Part shown: positions 56,504-64,000 of the stretch, piece by piece
Position numbering within the stretch: the stretch's first letter is position 1
How the letters are laid out: each line of letters opens with the position of its first letter
Translations under genes and position numbers: made by a program
NCBI RefSeq assembly: GCF_011087585.1
Contig: NZ_VJOT01000043.1
Span: 1 to 64,000 of the forward strand
Reading direction: 5' to 3'
Origin: Neochlamydia sp. AcF84
Lineage (GTDB): Bacteria > Chlamydiota > Chlamydiia > Chlamydiales > Parachlamydiaceae
Length of the DNA: 64,000 bases
Notes under the pieces: model-generated
What the model saw: only the letters and a program-made list of their open reading frames with translations
What the model was told of the DNA's origin: nothing
Database searches by the model: none

Positions 56504-57151
56504 TGTTTACTCCCTTTTTTAAGGGTAATTGTTCTCTTAATTTAAATAAATATTAATAAATTTTAGGAGAGCATCTCTGTAAATTTAGGATTACAAAATA
56601 GATGGCAAAATTTTTATCGCCTATTTATTTATAAACTAATTATTTTAATAAATTTAAAAGTTTATAAAATTTATTCAAAAAATTGAACCTTTTTTTTATG
56701 ATTTTAAGGGGGACAATAGATAAAAGCTATATATAAATGCGAGGAATAATAAAATAAGTTCCAAAAAGTCTACCCATGCAGATTACCTTCCCAAACATCC
56801 TTTAACCTATGCAAAATTTGGCTATCTAACAAGTTTAAACCTAATCAAGAGAAGTTTCAGATTTTAAGAGTTTAATTAAAAATGCGCTTTTTTTGAACTT
56901 AGCTGGAGTCATTTAAAAGCATGGTAAATAGGTGTGTCCAATAGAGGAAGAATAGGATTGTTAATTTAAAAACATCTAGAAGCTAACGAGGATTATAAGG
57001 GTATTTGATAAGCAAGGTAAACAATAATCCTACTATAAAACATCCTTTTTCCTCATTAAAGAGTGCAAATTTCGCCCTTTTTTGCTTTCCCTTCTATTTT
57101 CTCAAGCTGCTTGCTGCCTCATCCAAAAAGCATGCTGCCGAATAAAAGTCA
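56504..57151. other. A/T-rich spacer
   Basis: About 650 bases up to the Fic-operon operator. No frame, RNA gene or repeat is supported. Confidence 0.35.
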
Positions 57152-57207
57152 GTATGGCCGTATTTAAATTAATACGGCCATACTTCTTGAAAAATGGCCG
57201 TATTTAA
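57152..57207 (+). promoter_or_regulatory. Palindromic operator plus a third half-site upstream of the wHTH-Fic genes
   Basis: GTATGGCCGTATT (57152-57164) and AATACGGCCATAC (57171-57183) are perfect 13-bp inverted arms around TAAATT. A third site, ATGGCCGTATTTAA (57194-57207), repeats the left arm 40 bases on. It ends 45 bases before the wHTH start, a position suiting autoregulation by the product of that gene. Inference from symmetry and position. Confidence 0.75.
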
Positions 57208-57252
57208 TTTAACATCCTTCTAAGTTACGAAAACAGGGCAAAGTTAAAGACA

Positions 57253-57474
57253 ATGAAAAACACTCAAGATAAAAAGCTGGCCCTACTCCAGCAGTTAAGC
57301 CAAGAGGTAGAACCTATTAGCTTACCTCTTTTGCTTGAAAAACTAGGCAGCGGTTATGCCGAGCGAAGTGTACGAAGATGGTTGGCGGAGATGATAAGTG
57401 AAGGGCTGCTGGAACGAATTGGGCAAAAACGAGGAACAAAATACTATGCTATACAGCTTGCTAAACGAGAATGA
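57253..57474 (+). CDS. Winged-helix transcription regulator, likely autoregulator of the Fic operon
   Basis: 73 residues. Winged-helix plan: PISLPLLLEKLGSGYAERSVRRWLAEMISEG as helices including a recognition helix (AERSVRRWLAEM), and LLERIGQKRGTKYYAI as the beta wing, like the N-terminal HTH of DeoR/FilR-type or Fic-associated regulators. Its last codons overlap the Fic ATG (ATGA), so translation is coupled. The perfect palindrome just upstream is the expected target. It could also be the antitoxin-like partner of Fic. Confidence 0.75.
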   Translation: MKNTQDKKLALLQQLSQEVEPISLPLLLEKLGSGYAERSVRRWLAEMISEGLLERIGQKRGTKYYAIQLAKRE

Positions 57475-58604
57475 GCAAAGCAAGTAGTTGCTTTGGAACA
57501 GCTAGCACAAAAGCCATTCAACAAGTGAGACGTCCTCTTTATGAACGCACACCGCTGGCCTACAATGATCAATGGTTTGAGGCTTATCAGCCAAATATTA
57601 CTTTTTACCTTTCCTTAGATGATAGAAGGCAATTACAAAAAGCAGGACAACGCTCTAAACAGGAAGACCCGGCAGGTACTTATGCTCATCAAATTTTTAT
57701 TCGCTTACTTATCGATTTTTCCTATAACTCCTCCAGGTTGGAAGGTAACACCTATTCCTTGCTGGATACTCAACGCCTAGTCCTGGAAGGGACGAGCGTG
57801 GAAGGCAAGCTGGATGAAGAAAAAATTATGATCCTTAATCATAAAGAAGCTATCCGTTATATGGTAGACAATGCTCCCAGGTTAGAGGCGACGGAGCAGA
57901 CTATCTGTACTTTGCATTACCTTCTTTCAGACGGATTAGTAGAGGCCCGGTATGCCGGAAAAATCAGAGATCATGGAGTTCGCCTAGGTGGGTCCACCTA
58001 TATTCCTTTTGAAGATAAAAAGTAGCTGCACGTACGCCTTAATCGCCTTATTGAAAAAGCAGCGGTAATTATAAATCCTTTTGAGCAAAGCCTATTTTTG
58101 CTGGTTCATCTAACCTATTTGCAAGGATTTTCTGATGTAAATAAACGCACGGCGCGGCTTAGCGCAAATATTCCGTTAATCAAAAGTAATTTTGTTCCTT
58201 TATCCTTTAATGATGTAGGAAGAGAGGATTATCCCTCCGCGGTAATTGCGATCTACGAACTACAAGATATTCGTCCGCTCCTGGATTTATATATGTTCTC
58301 ATATATGCGAACCTGCTCCATGTATGATTCAACGGTGAAAGCCTTAGGATTTGATGAAATACGGGTACGTTATCGACAGCAAAGACGTGCTCTTATCCGC
58401 GCTGTTATCCTTAATCAACTCACCAACGAAGAGTTGCAAAAATACATTTTTTCTCAATCTTTAAAATTGCTCAATAAAGAAGAGCAAGCTTTTTTCATAG
58501 AAGATGTGATGGAAGATCTTAAAGAAATAGATCAAAGCCGGCTTGCAGGGCTTGGAATCACACCAGAGCAGCTAAAGGCTTGGCAGAATTTATCTAAATC
58601 TTGA
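57471..58604 (+). pseudogene. Fic-family protein, interrupted by an in-frame TAG
   Basis: Starts by ATGA overlap with the wHTH gene. After 184 codons TAG (58023-58025) interrupts; the same frame continues to 58604, giving about 377 residues if read through. N-terminal inhibitory helix SSRLEGN fits the class-II (S/T)xxxE(G/N) motif. The Fic core LVHLTYLQGFSDVNKRTARLSA aligns with HPFxxGNGR, but the catalytic His position appears to be Gln (LQGF), as in the common QPFxDVNKR subfamily. The C-terminal ~140 residues are helical. Intact relatives would modify proteins with nucleotides or other groups; this copy, if not read through, lacks the catalytic core. Confidence 0.82.
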
Positions 58605-58914
58605 AAATTACGCCAATGTTATAAAGATAAAAGCTCATATCTTCTCAACGGATATGAATCTTATTAAGTGTAAGCCTAGCCCTTGGAAGATCTCTTTAGC
58701 GCTAATCTTGCTGATCTATATAGTCCTCATAAGAAAATGCTCATTCAATTGATAAAGGTTATGCTGTTTAAAGGAAAAAATTTCACGCTTTGGAGGAGGA
58801 AAGAATAAAGCGTTAACTTAAAGGAGCCTACTTAGTGAAGCTGAAGTAAAGCACAAAGTCCCTGATTGAGGTTAAGCAGCCTCCTCCCATTAAAATTTTT
58901 TAATTGGCTGTGAT
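58605..58914. other. Spacer between the Fic gene and queC
   Basis: About 310 bases between converging genes with nothing supported. Confidence 0.35.
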
Positions 58915-59601
58915 TTAAGATTTAACATTTAATAAAACACTCGGATTAGCTTCTTTAAACTCTTGCAGGCCTTGATTACGGAGCCTACAAGCAGGGCATT
59001 GTTGGCAGCCTGCTTTGGAAATCCCTTCATAGCAGGTAATCGTGGTATTTAAGAGGTATTCAAGGATACCTAATCGATAAGCTATTTCCAAGGTTTCCTT
59101 TTTAGTCATAGATACTAAAGGAGTTAAAATTTTAAAGTGCGGATTGGCTAGGTCTATACGCAAAATTTTCTGCTTAAGGTCAAAATATTCTCGAGAACAA
59201 TCTCGATAGCCTGAATAGTTACCTTCCACGCCGATCACCCCTAAATAGATAGAGGAAGCTCCAAGATAATCCGCATAAATGGCTCCCAGGCGTGCCATTA
59301 ATCCATTTCGGCCTACTACTAACGTATTGGGAGTAGTTGGCGGATCTTTTTCGATGGCTATCGCTTGGTTAATTAGCGCATTGGCGGTAATTTGACTTAA
59401 GCAGCTTAAGTTAAGAGTGGCATGCTCGACATTCCAATCTTTGCAAATTTTTTCGGCTTGTATAATTTCAGAAGCATGCCGTTGGCCGTAGCAAAAAGAG
59501 AGGCTAGTCACTGCGTCTTTTCCAAGCTCTTGTATGGCAAGCGCTAAACAGATAGAAGAATCCATACCCCCTGAATGAATAACAACTGCCTTCTTTTTTC
59601 T
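58915..59601 (-). CDS. queC: 7-cyano-7-deazaguanine synthase QueC
   Basis: ATP-dependent step from 7-carboxy-7-deazaguanine to preQ0 in queuosine biosynthesis. N-terminal PP-loop KKAVVIHSGGMDSSICLALA; SFCYGQRHASEI; PNTLVVGRNGLMARLGAIYA; GVEGNYSGYRDCSREY; and the zinc site CYEGISKAGCQQCPACRLRNQ with four Cys near the C-terminus. The start is placed at MRKKK (GGGGG just upstream); an ATG ten codons earlier, overlapping the ABC gene, is possible. No other queuosine genes are nearby. Confidence 0.92.
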   Translation of the reverse strand, partial: RKKKAVVIHSGGMDSSICLALAIQELGKDAVTSLSFCYGQRHASEIIQAEKICKDWNVEHATLNLSCLSQITANALINQAIAIEKDPPTTPNTLVVGRNGLMARLGAIYADYLGASSIYLGVIGVEGNYSGYRDCSREYFDLKQKILRIDLANPHFKILTPLVSMTKKETLEIAYRLGILEYLLNTTITCYEGISKAGCQQCPACRLRNQGLQEFKEANPSVLLNVKS

Positions 59602-59611
59602 CATTTCCCCC

Positions 59612-61531
59612 TTAGGATGTTTGGTTGGCATGATACATATGCTCCCACATTTTTTTAAAGCCAGGGCAATTTTGTAGCAATTCCTCTTTAGTACCTTCGG
59701 CTAGTTTTTCTCCTTTTTCTAGATAGATAATCTTATCAGCGTCTTCAATGGTAGAGAGACGATGAGCAATAATGATTTGAGTGACTTGCCCTCGTAGTTG
59801 ATGAATTGCATTTTTAATATGTATTTCACTAATAGCATCTAAAGCGGAGGTGGCCTCGTCCATAATAAGGATAGGAGCATTTTTAGCTAAAGCCCGCGCT
59901 ATAGCTAGGCGTTGTTGCTGGCCGCCTGATAAATTTTTTCCTGTTTCAGCTAATTCTGTGTCATACCCATTAGGTAATTGAAGGATAAATTCTTCAGCGT
60001 AAGCTTTTTTAGCGGCATTTTCAATTTGCTGGATAGATAAGTTTTTTCCATAAGAAATATTTTCAGCTACTGTATCAAGGAAAAGAAAGGGTTTTTGAGG
60101 AACGAAAGCAATCTGTTCTCTTAGGGATTTCTGAGTAAAAGTTGTGATTGGCTTATTGTTAATACGTATTGTTCCTTGCTGAATGTTATACAAACGAGGA
60201 AGAAGATGAACAATAGTAGATTTACCTGCTCCGGTAGGCCCTACAATGGCTACTGTGGTGCCTTTTTCTACTTTGAAACTTAATCCTTTTAAAACCCAAT
60301 CCTGATCATAGCGAAACCACACATTGTCAAATTCAATAGAATCTTCAAATGTAGCCATCGTTTCTGCCCCATCGACATCCCGGATGCAGGGAACTAGCTC
60401 TAGCACTTCGCACATCCGTTCAGCAGCGGCGATTCCGCGTTGAATATGGCTGTTTTCTTCAGCAAATTTTTTAATGGGCTCATAAAATATATATAACAAG
60501 CCACAATAAAATAGCACTTCAGGTATGCTCATATGGAGCACATACAAACCATACATAAGAGCAGTCGCTAAGAAAAACATTCCGATGGTATGGATAATTG
60601 GGCGAGAAGCAAGATCATAACATGCACTTTTTTTTTCAAGTGCAGCCATTTTTTGATTTTGATCTTTGTATTTTTTTAAGGAAAATTCCTCCATTCCAAA
60701 CAGCTTTACAGTTTGAATACCAGCTAGAAAATCAATTATAACGGAAGCAAAGCGTTCTTGATTTTGTTGGATTTGCCTTGAAATGCGTTTAACACGTTTG
60801 GCTAGAAAAATAATAGGAAATACAATCAGAGGAAAGCCAATGAATATAATCAAAGATAGTTTCCAGGAGGTGAGAAAGCACATAAAGAGGGTAGTTAATA
60901 CAGTAAAAGGCGTTTGAAGGTAGTTAACAAGGCAAGCATTGATAGCTTCAGCGATGGTTGAGGAATCACTCACTACACGTGCGGACAAGCTGCCAATATG
61001 ATGATCATGGTAAAATTTTAATGGTAGAGTTTGAATATGTTCAAAATATTGCTGGCGCAATTTACTACTAACCCGAATAGCTAAGACTCGTGTCGAGAAG
61101 CGATGAGCAAACAGTGTAAGGGCTTTAAAAAAAGCAACAAATACTAAAAATAAAGCAAGGCTAGATAGATTTTCTTTAATAGGCAATATACGATTGATGC
61201 GGCGGGTAGCTTCTTCCAGAAGATTTTTATTTTTAAGCTTAGCCATAAAATGGTCGATCTCAGCAGAGGTAATATAGCCTTTATGATTGCTATCTAGCTG
61301 AGCGAAGCGTTGATGCAGCTCTACCGCGCTTATTTTATCAACTTTTTGCAAAGAACCCTCTTTTAAGGGAGCAAAAAGCTCAAATACGTCTGGCCCTTTC
61401 TTAGTGATTATTCCTAAAGCTAATATTTCTAATTGCGAGGCCACCGTGAGTAATAACATAGCTAATATAATAAATACTATGAGGGTAGCATGCACATATT
61501 TATCAAAAGAAATTTTAAAAATTTTTATCAT
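59612..61531 (-). CDS. ABC exporter (MsbA-like half-transporter) with EF-hand-like insert
   Basis: Fused permease-ATPase. TM1 (about 14-40 from this start) is followed not by the usual short loop but by ~75 residues with an EF-hand-like loop, LDSNHKGYITSAEID (Asp/Asn/Lys/Gly/Ile/Glu at canonical positions 1, 3, 5, 6, 8, 12), then TM2 (LSSLALFLVFVAFFKAL) and the remaining TMs. The ATPase has GPTGAGKST, FVPQKPFLF, LSGGQQQRLAIARAL, ILIMDEATSALD and AHRLST. A lipid or peptide exporter is likely. The ATG is chosen over an upstream TTG (61555). queC overlaps or abuts its end. Confidence 0.92.
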   Translation of the reverse strand: MIKIFKISFDKYVHATLIVFIILAMLLLTVASQLEILALGIITKKGPDVFELFAPLKEGSLQKVDKISAVELHQRFAQLDSNHKGYITSAEIDHFMAKLKNKNLLEEATRRINRILPIKENLSSLALFLVFVAFFKALTLFAHRFSTRVLAIRVSSKLRQQYFEHIQTLPLKFYHDHHIGSLSARVVSDSSTIAEAINACLVNYLQTPFTVLTTLFMCFLTSWKLSLIIFIGFPLIVFPIIFLAKRVKRISRQIQQNQERFASVIIDFLAGIQTVKLFGMEEFSLKKYKDQNQKMAALEKKSACYDLASRPIIHTIGMFFLATALMYGLYVLHMSIPEVLFYCGLLYIFYEPIKKFAEENSHIQRGIAAAERMCEVLELVPCIRDVDGAETMATFEDSIEFDNVWFRYDQDWVLKGLSFKVEKGTTVAIVGPTGAGKSTIVHLLPRLYNIQQGTIRINNKPITTFTQKSLREQIAFVPQKPFLFLDTVAENISYGKNLSIQQIENAAKKAYAEEFILQLPNGYDTELAETGKNLSGGQQQRLAIARALAKNAPILIMDEATSALDAISEIHIKNAIHQLRGQVTQIIIAHRLSTIEDADKIIYLEKGEKLAEGTKEELLQNCPGFKKMWEHMYHANQTS

Positions 61532-61720
61532 GTTAATATTAAACCTAAAATCCAAGTTGTTATATTAGGGCTACATGCGATATAAAGTGAAAAACGAGAA
61601 GAGATTAAAGGTTATAAATTAAGGAGTCTTTTCTTATTGTTAAATAATGAGCCCATAAAAATAATTCTCTTTCTTTCCTATGATTCTATCTTTTTATCAG
61701 AGGTGTAGGTTGAGGCTAGT

Positions 61721-62680
61721 TTAGCTGTTAGCATGGCTAGTGAACTGGCCCATTTTGCGAAATTTAAGATAACGCTGTTCAAGCAAAATGTCTTTGGGAA
61801 TGTGACGAAGTGTTTGCCATTGCTCTAGAATGAATTGCTGCATATTCATATAAGCTTTTTGCGGATCGTGATGCGCTCCTCCTAAAGGCTCATTGATGAT
61901 GGCATCAATAATATTTAAAGGCAGCATATCTTCAGCATTCAATTTAAGAATGCTAGCAGCTTCTGTATTTTTCTTGGCATCTTTCCATAAAATGGAAGCA
62001 CACGCTTCTGGAGAAATTACCGAATAATAAGCATGTTCCATCATGCCTACTACGTCGCCTACTCCCATGCCTAATGCGCCTCCTGAACAACCTTCGCCTA
62101 TGATAGTGACAATGATAGGCGTATTTATACGTGCCATGGTGCGTATATTTAAAGCGATTGCCCATCCTTGTCCTCTTTCCTCCGCTTCTAAGCCAGCATA
62201 AGCGCCAGGTGTGTCTAAAAATGTTACGATAGGAAGGTTAAATTTTTCAGCTAGTTGCATAAGCCTTAAAGCTTTTCTAAAGCCCTCGGGGTTTAACATC
62301 CCAAAATTCCTGCGGACTCTACTTTCCGTATCGCAGCCTTTTTCCTGGCCCATCACCATACATTTCATCGGGCCGATTTTAGCTAATCCCCCTATAATCG
62401 AGGGATCATCTCCGTAGGTGCGGTCTCCACAAAGTTCATAAAAATTCTGACAAATATTTTTAATATAGTCGCTAGATTGAGGGCGGGAAGGGTGGCGGCA
62501 GATCTGAACGCGCTGCCAGGGAGTTAGCTCGGAATATATTTTTTCTTTAAGCTTTTCTAGTTTCTGCTCAAGTTTTTTAATTTCTGTATTAAAGATTGGA
62601 TTATCATTATTTTGCTTTTTAAGATGCTCTATAGTTTTAACATATTCTTGAATTTGTCTTTCGTGGGGTAAAATGTCCAA
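61721..62680 (-). CDS. accA: Acetyl-CoA carboxylase carboxyltransferase subunit alpha
   Basis: With AccD forms the carboxyltransferase that makes malonyl-CoA. Motifs: [73 protein letters not shown], and [20 protein letters not shown] with [18 protein letters not shown]. Residues 1-40 are the usual coiled helix. Length 319 is normal. Same direction as the ABC and queC genes, 165 bases upstream of the ABC start. accD is not in the window. It shares biotin dependence with the bioY product. Confidence 0.96.
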   Translation of the reverse strand: MDILPHERQIQEYVKTIEHLKKQNNDNPIFNTEIKKLEQKLEKLKEKIYSELTPWQRVQICRHPSRPQSSDYIKNICQNFYELCGDRTYGDDPSIIGGLAKIGPMKCMVMGQEKGCDTESRVRRNFGMLNPEGFRKALRLMQLAEKFNLPIVTFLDTPGAYAGLEAEERGQGWAIALNIRTMARINTPIIVTIIGEGCSGGALGMGVGDVVGMMEHAYYSVISPEACASILWKDAKKNTEAASILKLNAEDMLPLNIIDAIINEPLGGAHHDPQKAYMNMQQFILEQWQTLRHIPKDILLEQRYLKFRKMGQFTSHANS

Positions 62681-62756
62681 ACAGTCGCTCCCTAGTTAAA
62701 GGATTTTTTTCAAATTTATTCGAACAAAGTATAGAAAAAAGAAACTTAATTTGACA

Positions 62757-63842
62757 CTACTTGTTGGCAATCTCAATGATCGTTTCAATGCTATTTTCGG
62801 CCTTAAAAAAATCCTTTGTAAGTTCAAGAGTGGTAGGACGAGAAATAATGATAGAATAAAGTTCTTCTATATCTTCAGCAGCCATACGGATACAGCCATC
62901 GCTTTCATATTTACTTAGACTATTTGTATCTTCCATCAGTGTGCCATTTTTTACTAGCCATGGCATGCCATGGATGCCCAAGCCTTTAGCTGGTGCTGTT
63001 GTTCCGTGAAGTTCTTTTTCAAAAGGAATCCAGCGTGTCCCAAATATGCGTATCATTTCTACTTTGGCGCCTTGATGGATTCCCATTATCTTAGGGCTAT
63101 AGACTGCTACTCGCGAACCTAAAGAATATATTCCGAGAGGAGTCAATAAACCGGAACGTGTGGAAGGATCCAAACGTCCTAATCCTACTTTATAGGTTTT
63201 CACTAATACTTTTTCCTTAGCATTTATATCATAATAGTAGAACCACATCTGGCAGCGCGATAAGTCAATCAAAAGATGGAAATGAATCATTTTGTGAGGG
63301 TGTAAAATGTTGAAGCGTGCACCTTCATTTACATCTTGCTTAAGATAATCAGGCTTTCCATTGAGACTACGAGCGATAAAATGACGCGAGGTTTTATAGT
63401 GATTTGCATAATCTGATAGCCAAGCAGGTCTGCCTTTTTGCCAATTGACGCGGCTCTTATAAGTGATGGTCTCTACAATAGGAAATTTTGGACTAGTGGT
63501 ATTAAAAAATTCCATCACCCTGTTTTCTTCAGGAAGCTGGGCTTTAAATTCTAATACCTTTTCAGGAGAGTTAAACGGGTCATTAGAATCTTTATCAGAA
63601 AATTCTCCATCCTTAGCTTTTAGAGAGGGGGCTGGAAGAGGAGAGGATGATGTTTGAGAAAGAGAGGAAAGGGCAGAGCTGGAAAAAGAATCACTATTTA
63701 TCTCAATTTCAATGGGAGGAGGAGAAGAGACGGGCTCACTAATAAAGTCTGAGTGAGGAGGCTTATTTTTGAATAAAGCTGCCACACCAATGATGCTAAA
63801 TAAAATAATTGCCGAAATGATTAATAATTTGGGTAAGGTCAT
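62757..63842 (-). CDS. L,D-transpeptidase (YkuD), membrane-anchored
   Basis: Cross-links peptidoglycan stem peptides by 3-3 linkage or attaches proteins. A single N-terminal membrane helix (LPKLLIISAIILFSIIGVAALF) anchors ~90 low-complexity Ser/Pro/Glu residues, then the YkuD domain: MIHFHLLIDLSRCQMWFYYY, YKVGLGRLDPSTRSGLLTPLG, LGIHGMPW and SDGCIRMAAEDIEELY with catalytic Cys about 317. The conserved His (IHG), Ser/Asp-Gly-Cys-Ile-Arg set is complete. Amoeba-associated chlamydiae have detectable peptidoglycan sacculi, so the enzyme fits; the short domain between anchor and YkuD has no recognised binding module. Confidence 0.92.
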   Translation of the reverse strand: MTLPKLLIISAIILFSIIGVAALFKNKPPHSDFISEPVSSPPPIEIEINSDSFSSSALSSLSQTSSSPLPAPSLKAKDGEFSDKDSNDPFNSPEKVLEFKAQLPEENRVMEFFNTTSPKFPIVETITYKSRVNWQKGRPAWLSDYANHYKTSRHFIARSLNGKPDYLKQDVNEGARFNILHPHKMIHFHLLIDLSRCQMWFYYYDINAKEKVLVKTYKVGLGRLDPSTRSGLLTPLGIYSLGSRVAVYSPKIMGIHQGAKVEMIRIFGTRWIPFEKELHGTTAPAKGLGIHGMPWLVKNGTLMEDTNSLSKYESDGCIRMAAEDIEELYSIIISRPTTLELTKDFFKAENSIETIIEIANK

Positions 63843-64000
63843 GATAATGACTGCCTTTGCTTAATTGTAGGTAGATTATAATATAGCAAAGCGCAATTTG
63901 GCCACTAAAACTTCTTAAGGTAGCTAAAAAGATAAACTCTATATTCCAAAAGATTATTTCATCTGCTAGATAAAGCAATGAAAGTCTTAGGATTTTTATA
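63843..64000. other. Window end, no gene
   Basis: A/T-rich leader of the L,D-transpeptidase gene. Confidence 0.4.

Noticed and set aside
1-64000. tRNA or rRNA genes
   Set aside because: No cloverleaf with the usual GGTTCGANTCC arm or rRNA core was recognised by eye in the spacers; a covariance scan would be decisive.
1-64000. CRISPR array or prophage
   Set aside because: The only tandem repeats are the LRR- and TPR-coding ones; no phage structural or lysis gene was seen.

Overview
The window looks like a chromosomal segment of an amoeba-associated chlamydia (order Chlamydiales, most like Parachlamydiaceae; Neochlamydia or Protochlamydia-like is an inference). Reasons: low G+C by eye; long gene-poor spacers; a block holding aas, cysS, lysS, priA and small chlamydia-type unknowns, genes that also lie close together in Chlamydia trachomatis (from memory of that genome); a DASS-type dicarboxylate carrier and a DhnA-type aldolase as in other chlamydiae; two proteins with F-box-like N-termini joined to TPR or LRR repeats, an effector architecture expanded in amoeba symbionts; a cysteine-rich exported protein; and several decaying IS elements.

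Layout. 1-2.0 kb: truncated ISAs1-family element and a small charged protein. 2.1-6.4 kb: MsrB-MsrA fusion, DASS transporter, acidic small protein, tRNA-dihydrouridine synthase. 6.6-10.1 kb: giant F-box-like / nucleotidyltransferase-like / TPR protein. 10.7-15.1 kb: NDH-2, di-haem cytochrome c peroxidase, class I aldolase. 15.3-17.0 kb: PP2C-like protein. 17.7-23.0 kb: three-gene RND efflux operon. 23.1-28.0 kb: frameshifted C39-like peptidase, DEAD-box helicase, and three copies of a dispersed ~100-bp repeat. 28.0-31.1 kb: Cys-rich exported protein, FMN reductase, DUF2892 protein, histidine-rich outer-membrane barrel. 31.7-33.5 kb: IS1634-type debris and an F-box-LRR gene with an in-frame stop. 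34.0-39.6 kb: bioY, aas, cysS, small winged-helix protein. 39.8-41.4 kb: WD40 pseudogene beside an intact IS5-family element. 41.6-51.1 kb: lysS, rimO, Inc-like membrane protein, priA and two unknowns. 51.2-56.5 kb: FliO-like protein, small lipoprotein, YbjN/chaperone-like protein, DnaQ-like exonuclease, SDR protein, internally duplicated 642-aa protein. 57.1-58.6 kb: winged-helix regulator and Fic-family gene (amber-interrupted) behind a strong palindromic operator. 58.9-63.8 kb: queC, ABC exporter with an EF-hand-like insert, accA, L,D-transpeptidase.

Together this is ordinary chlamydial housekeeping (translation, tRNA modification, replication restart, fatty-acid supply, envelope) interleaved with fast-evolving host-interaction genes. 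At least four genes are broken by a single stop or frameshift, and two IS families leave only scars, so the accessory part is turning over. The most novel candidates are the F-box/nucleotidyltransferase/TPR protein, the wHTH-Fic module with its operator, the EF-hand-like loop in the ABC exporter, and the FliO-like cluster. No tRNA, rRNA, CRISPR array or prophage was recognised. All calls are by eye; no database search was run.
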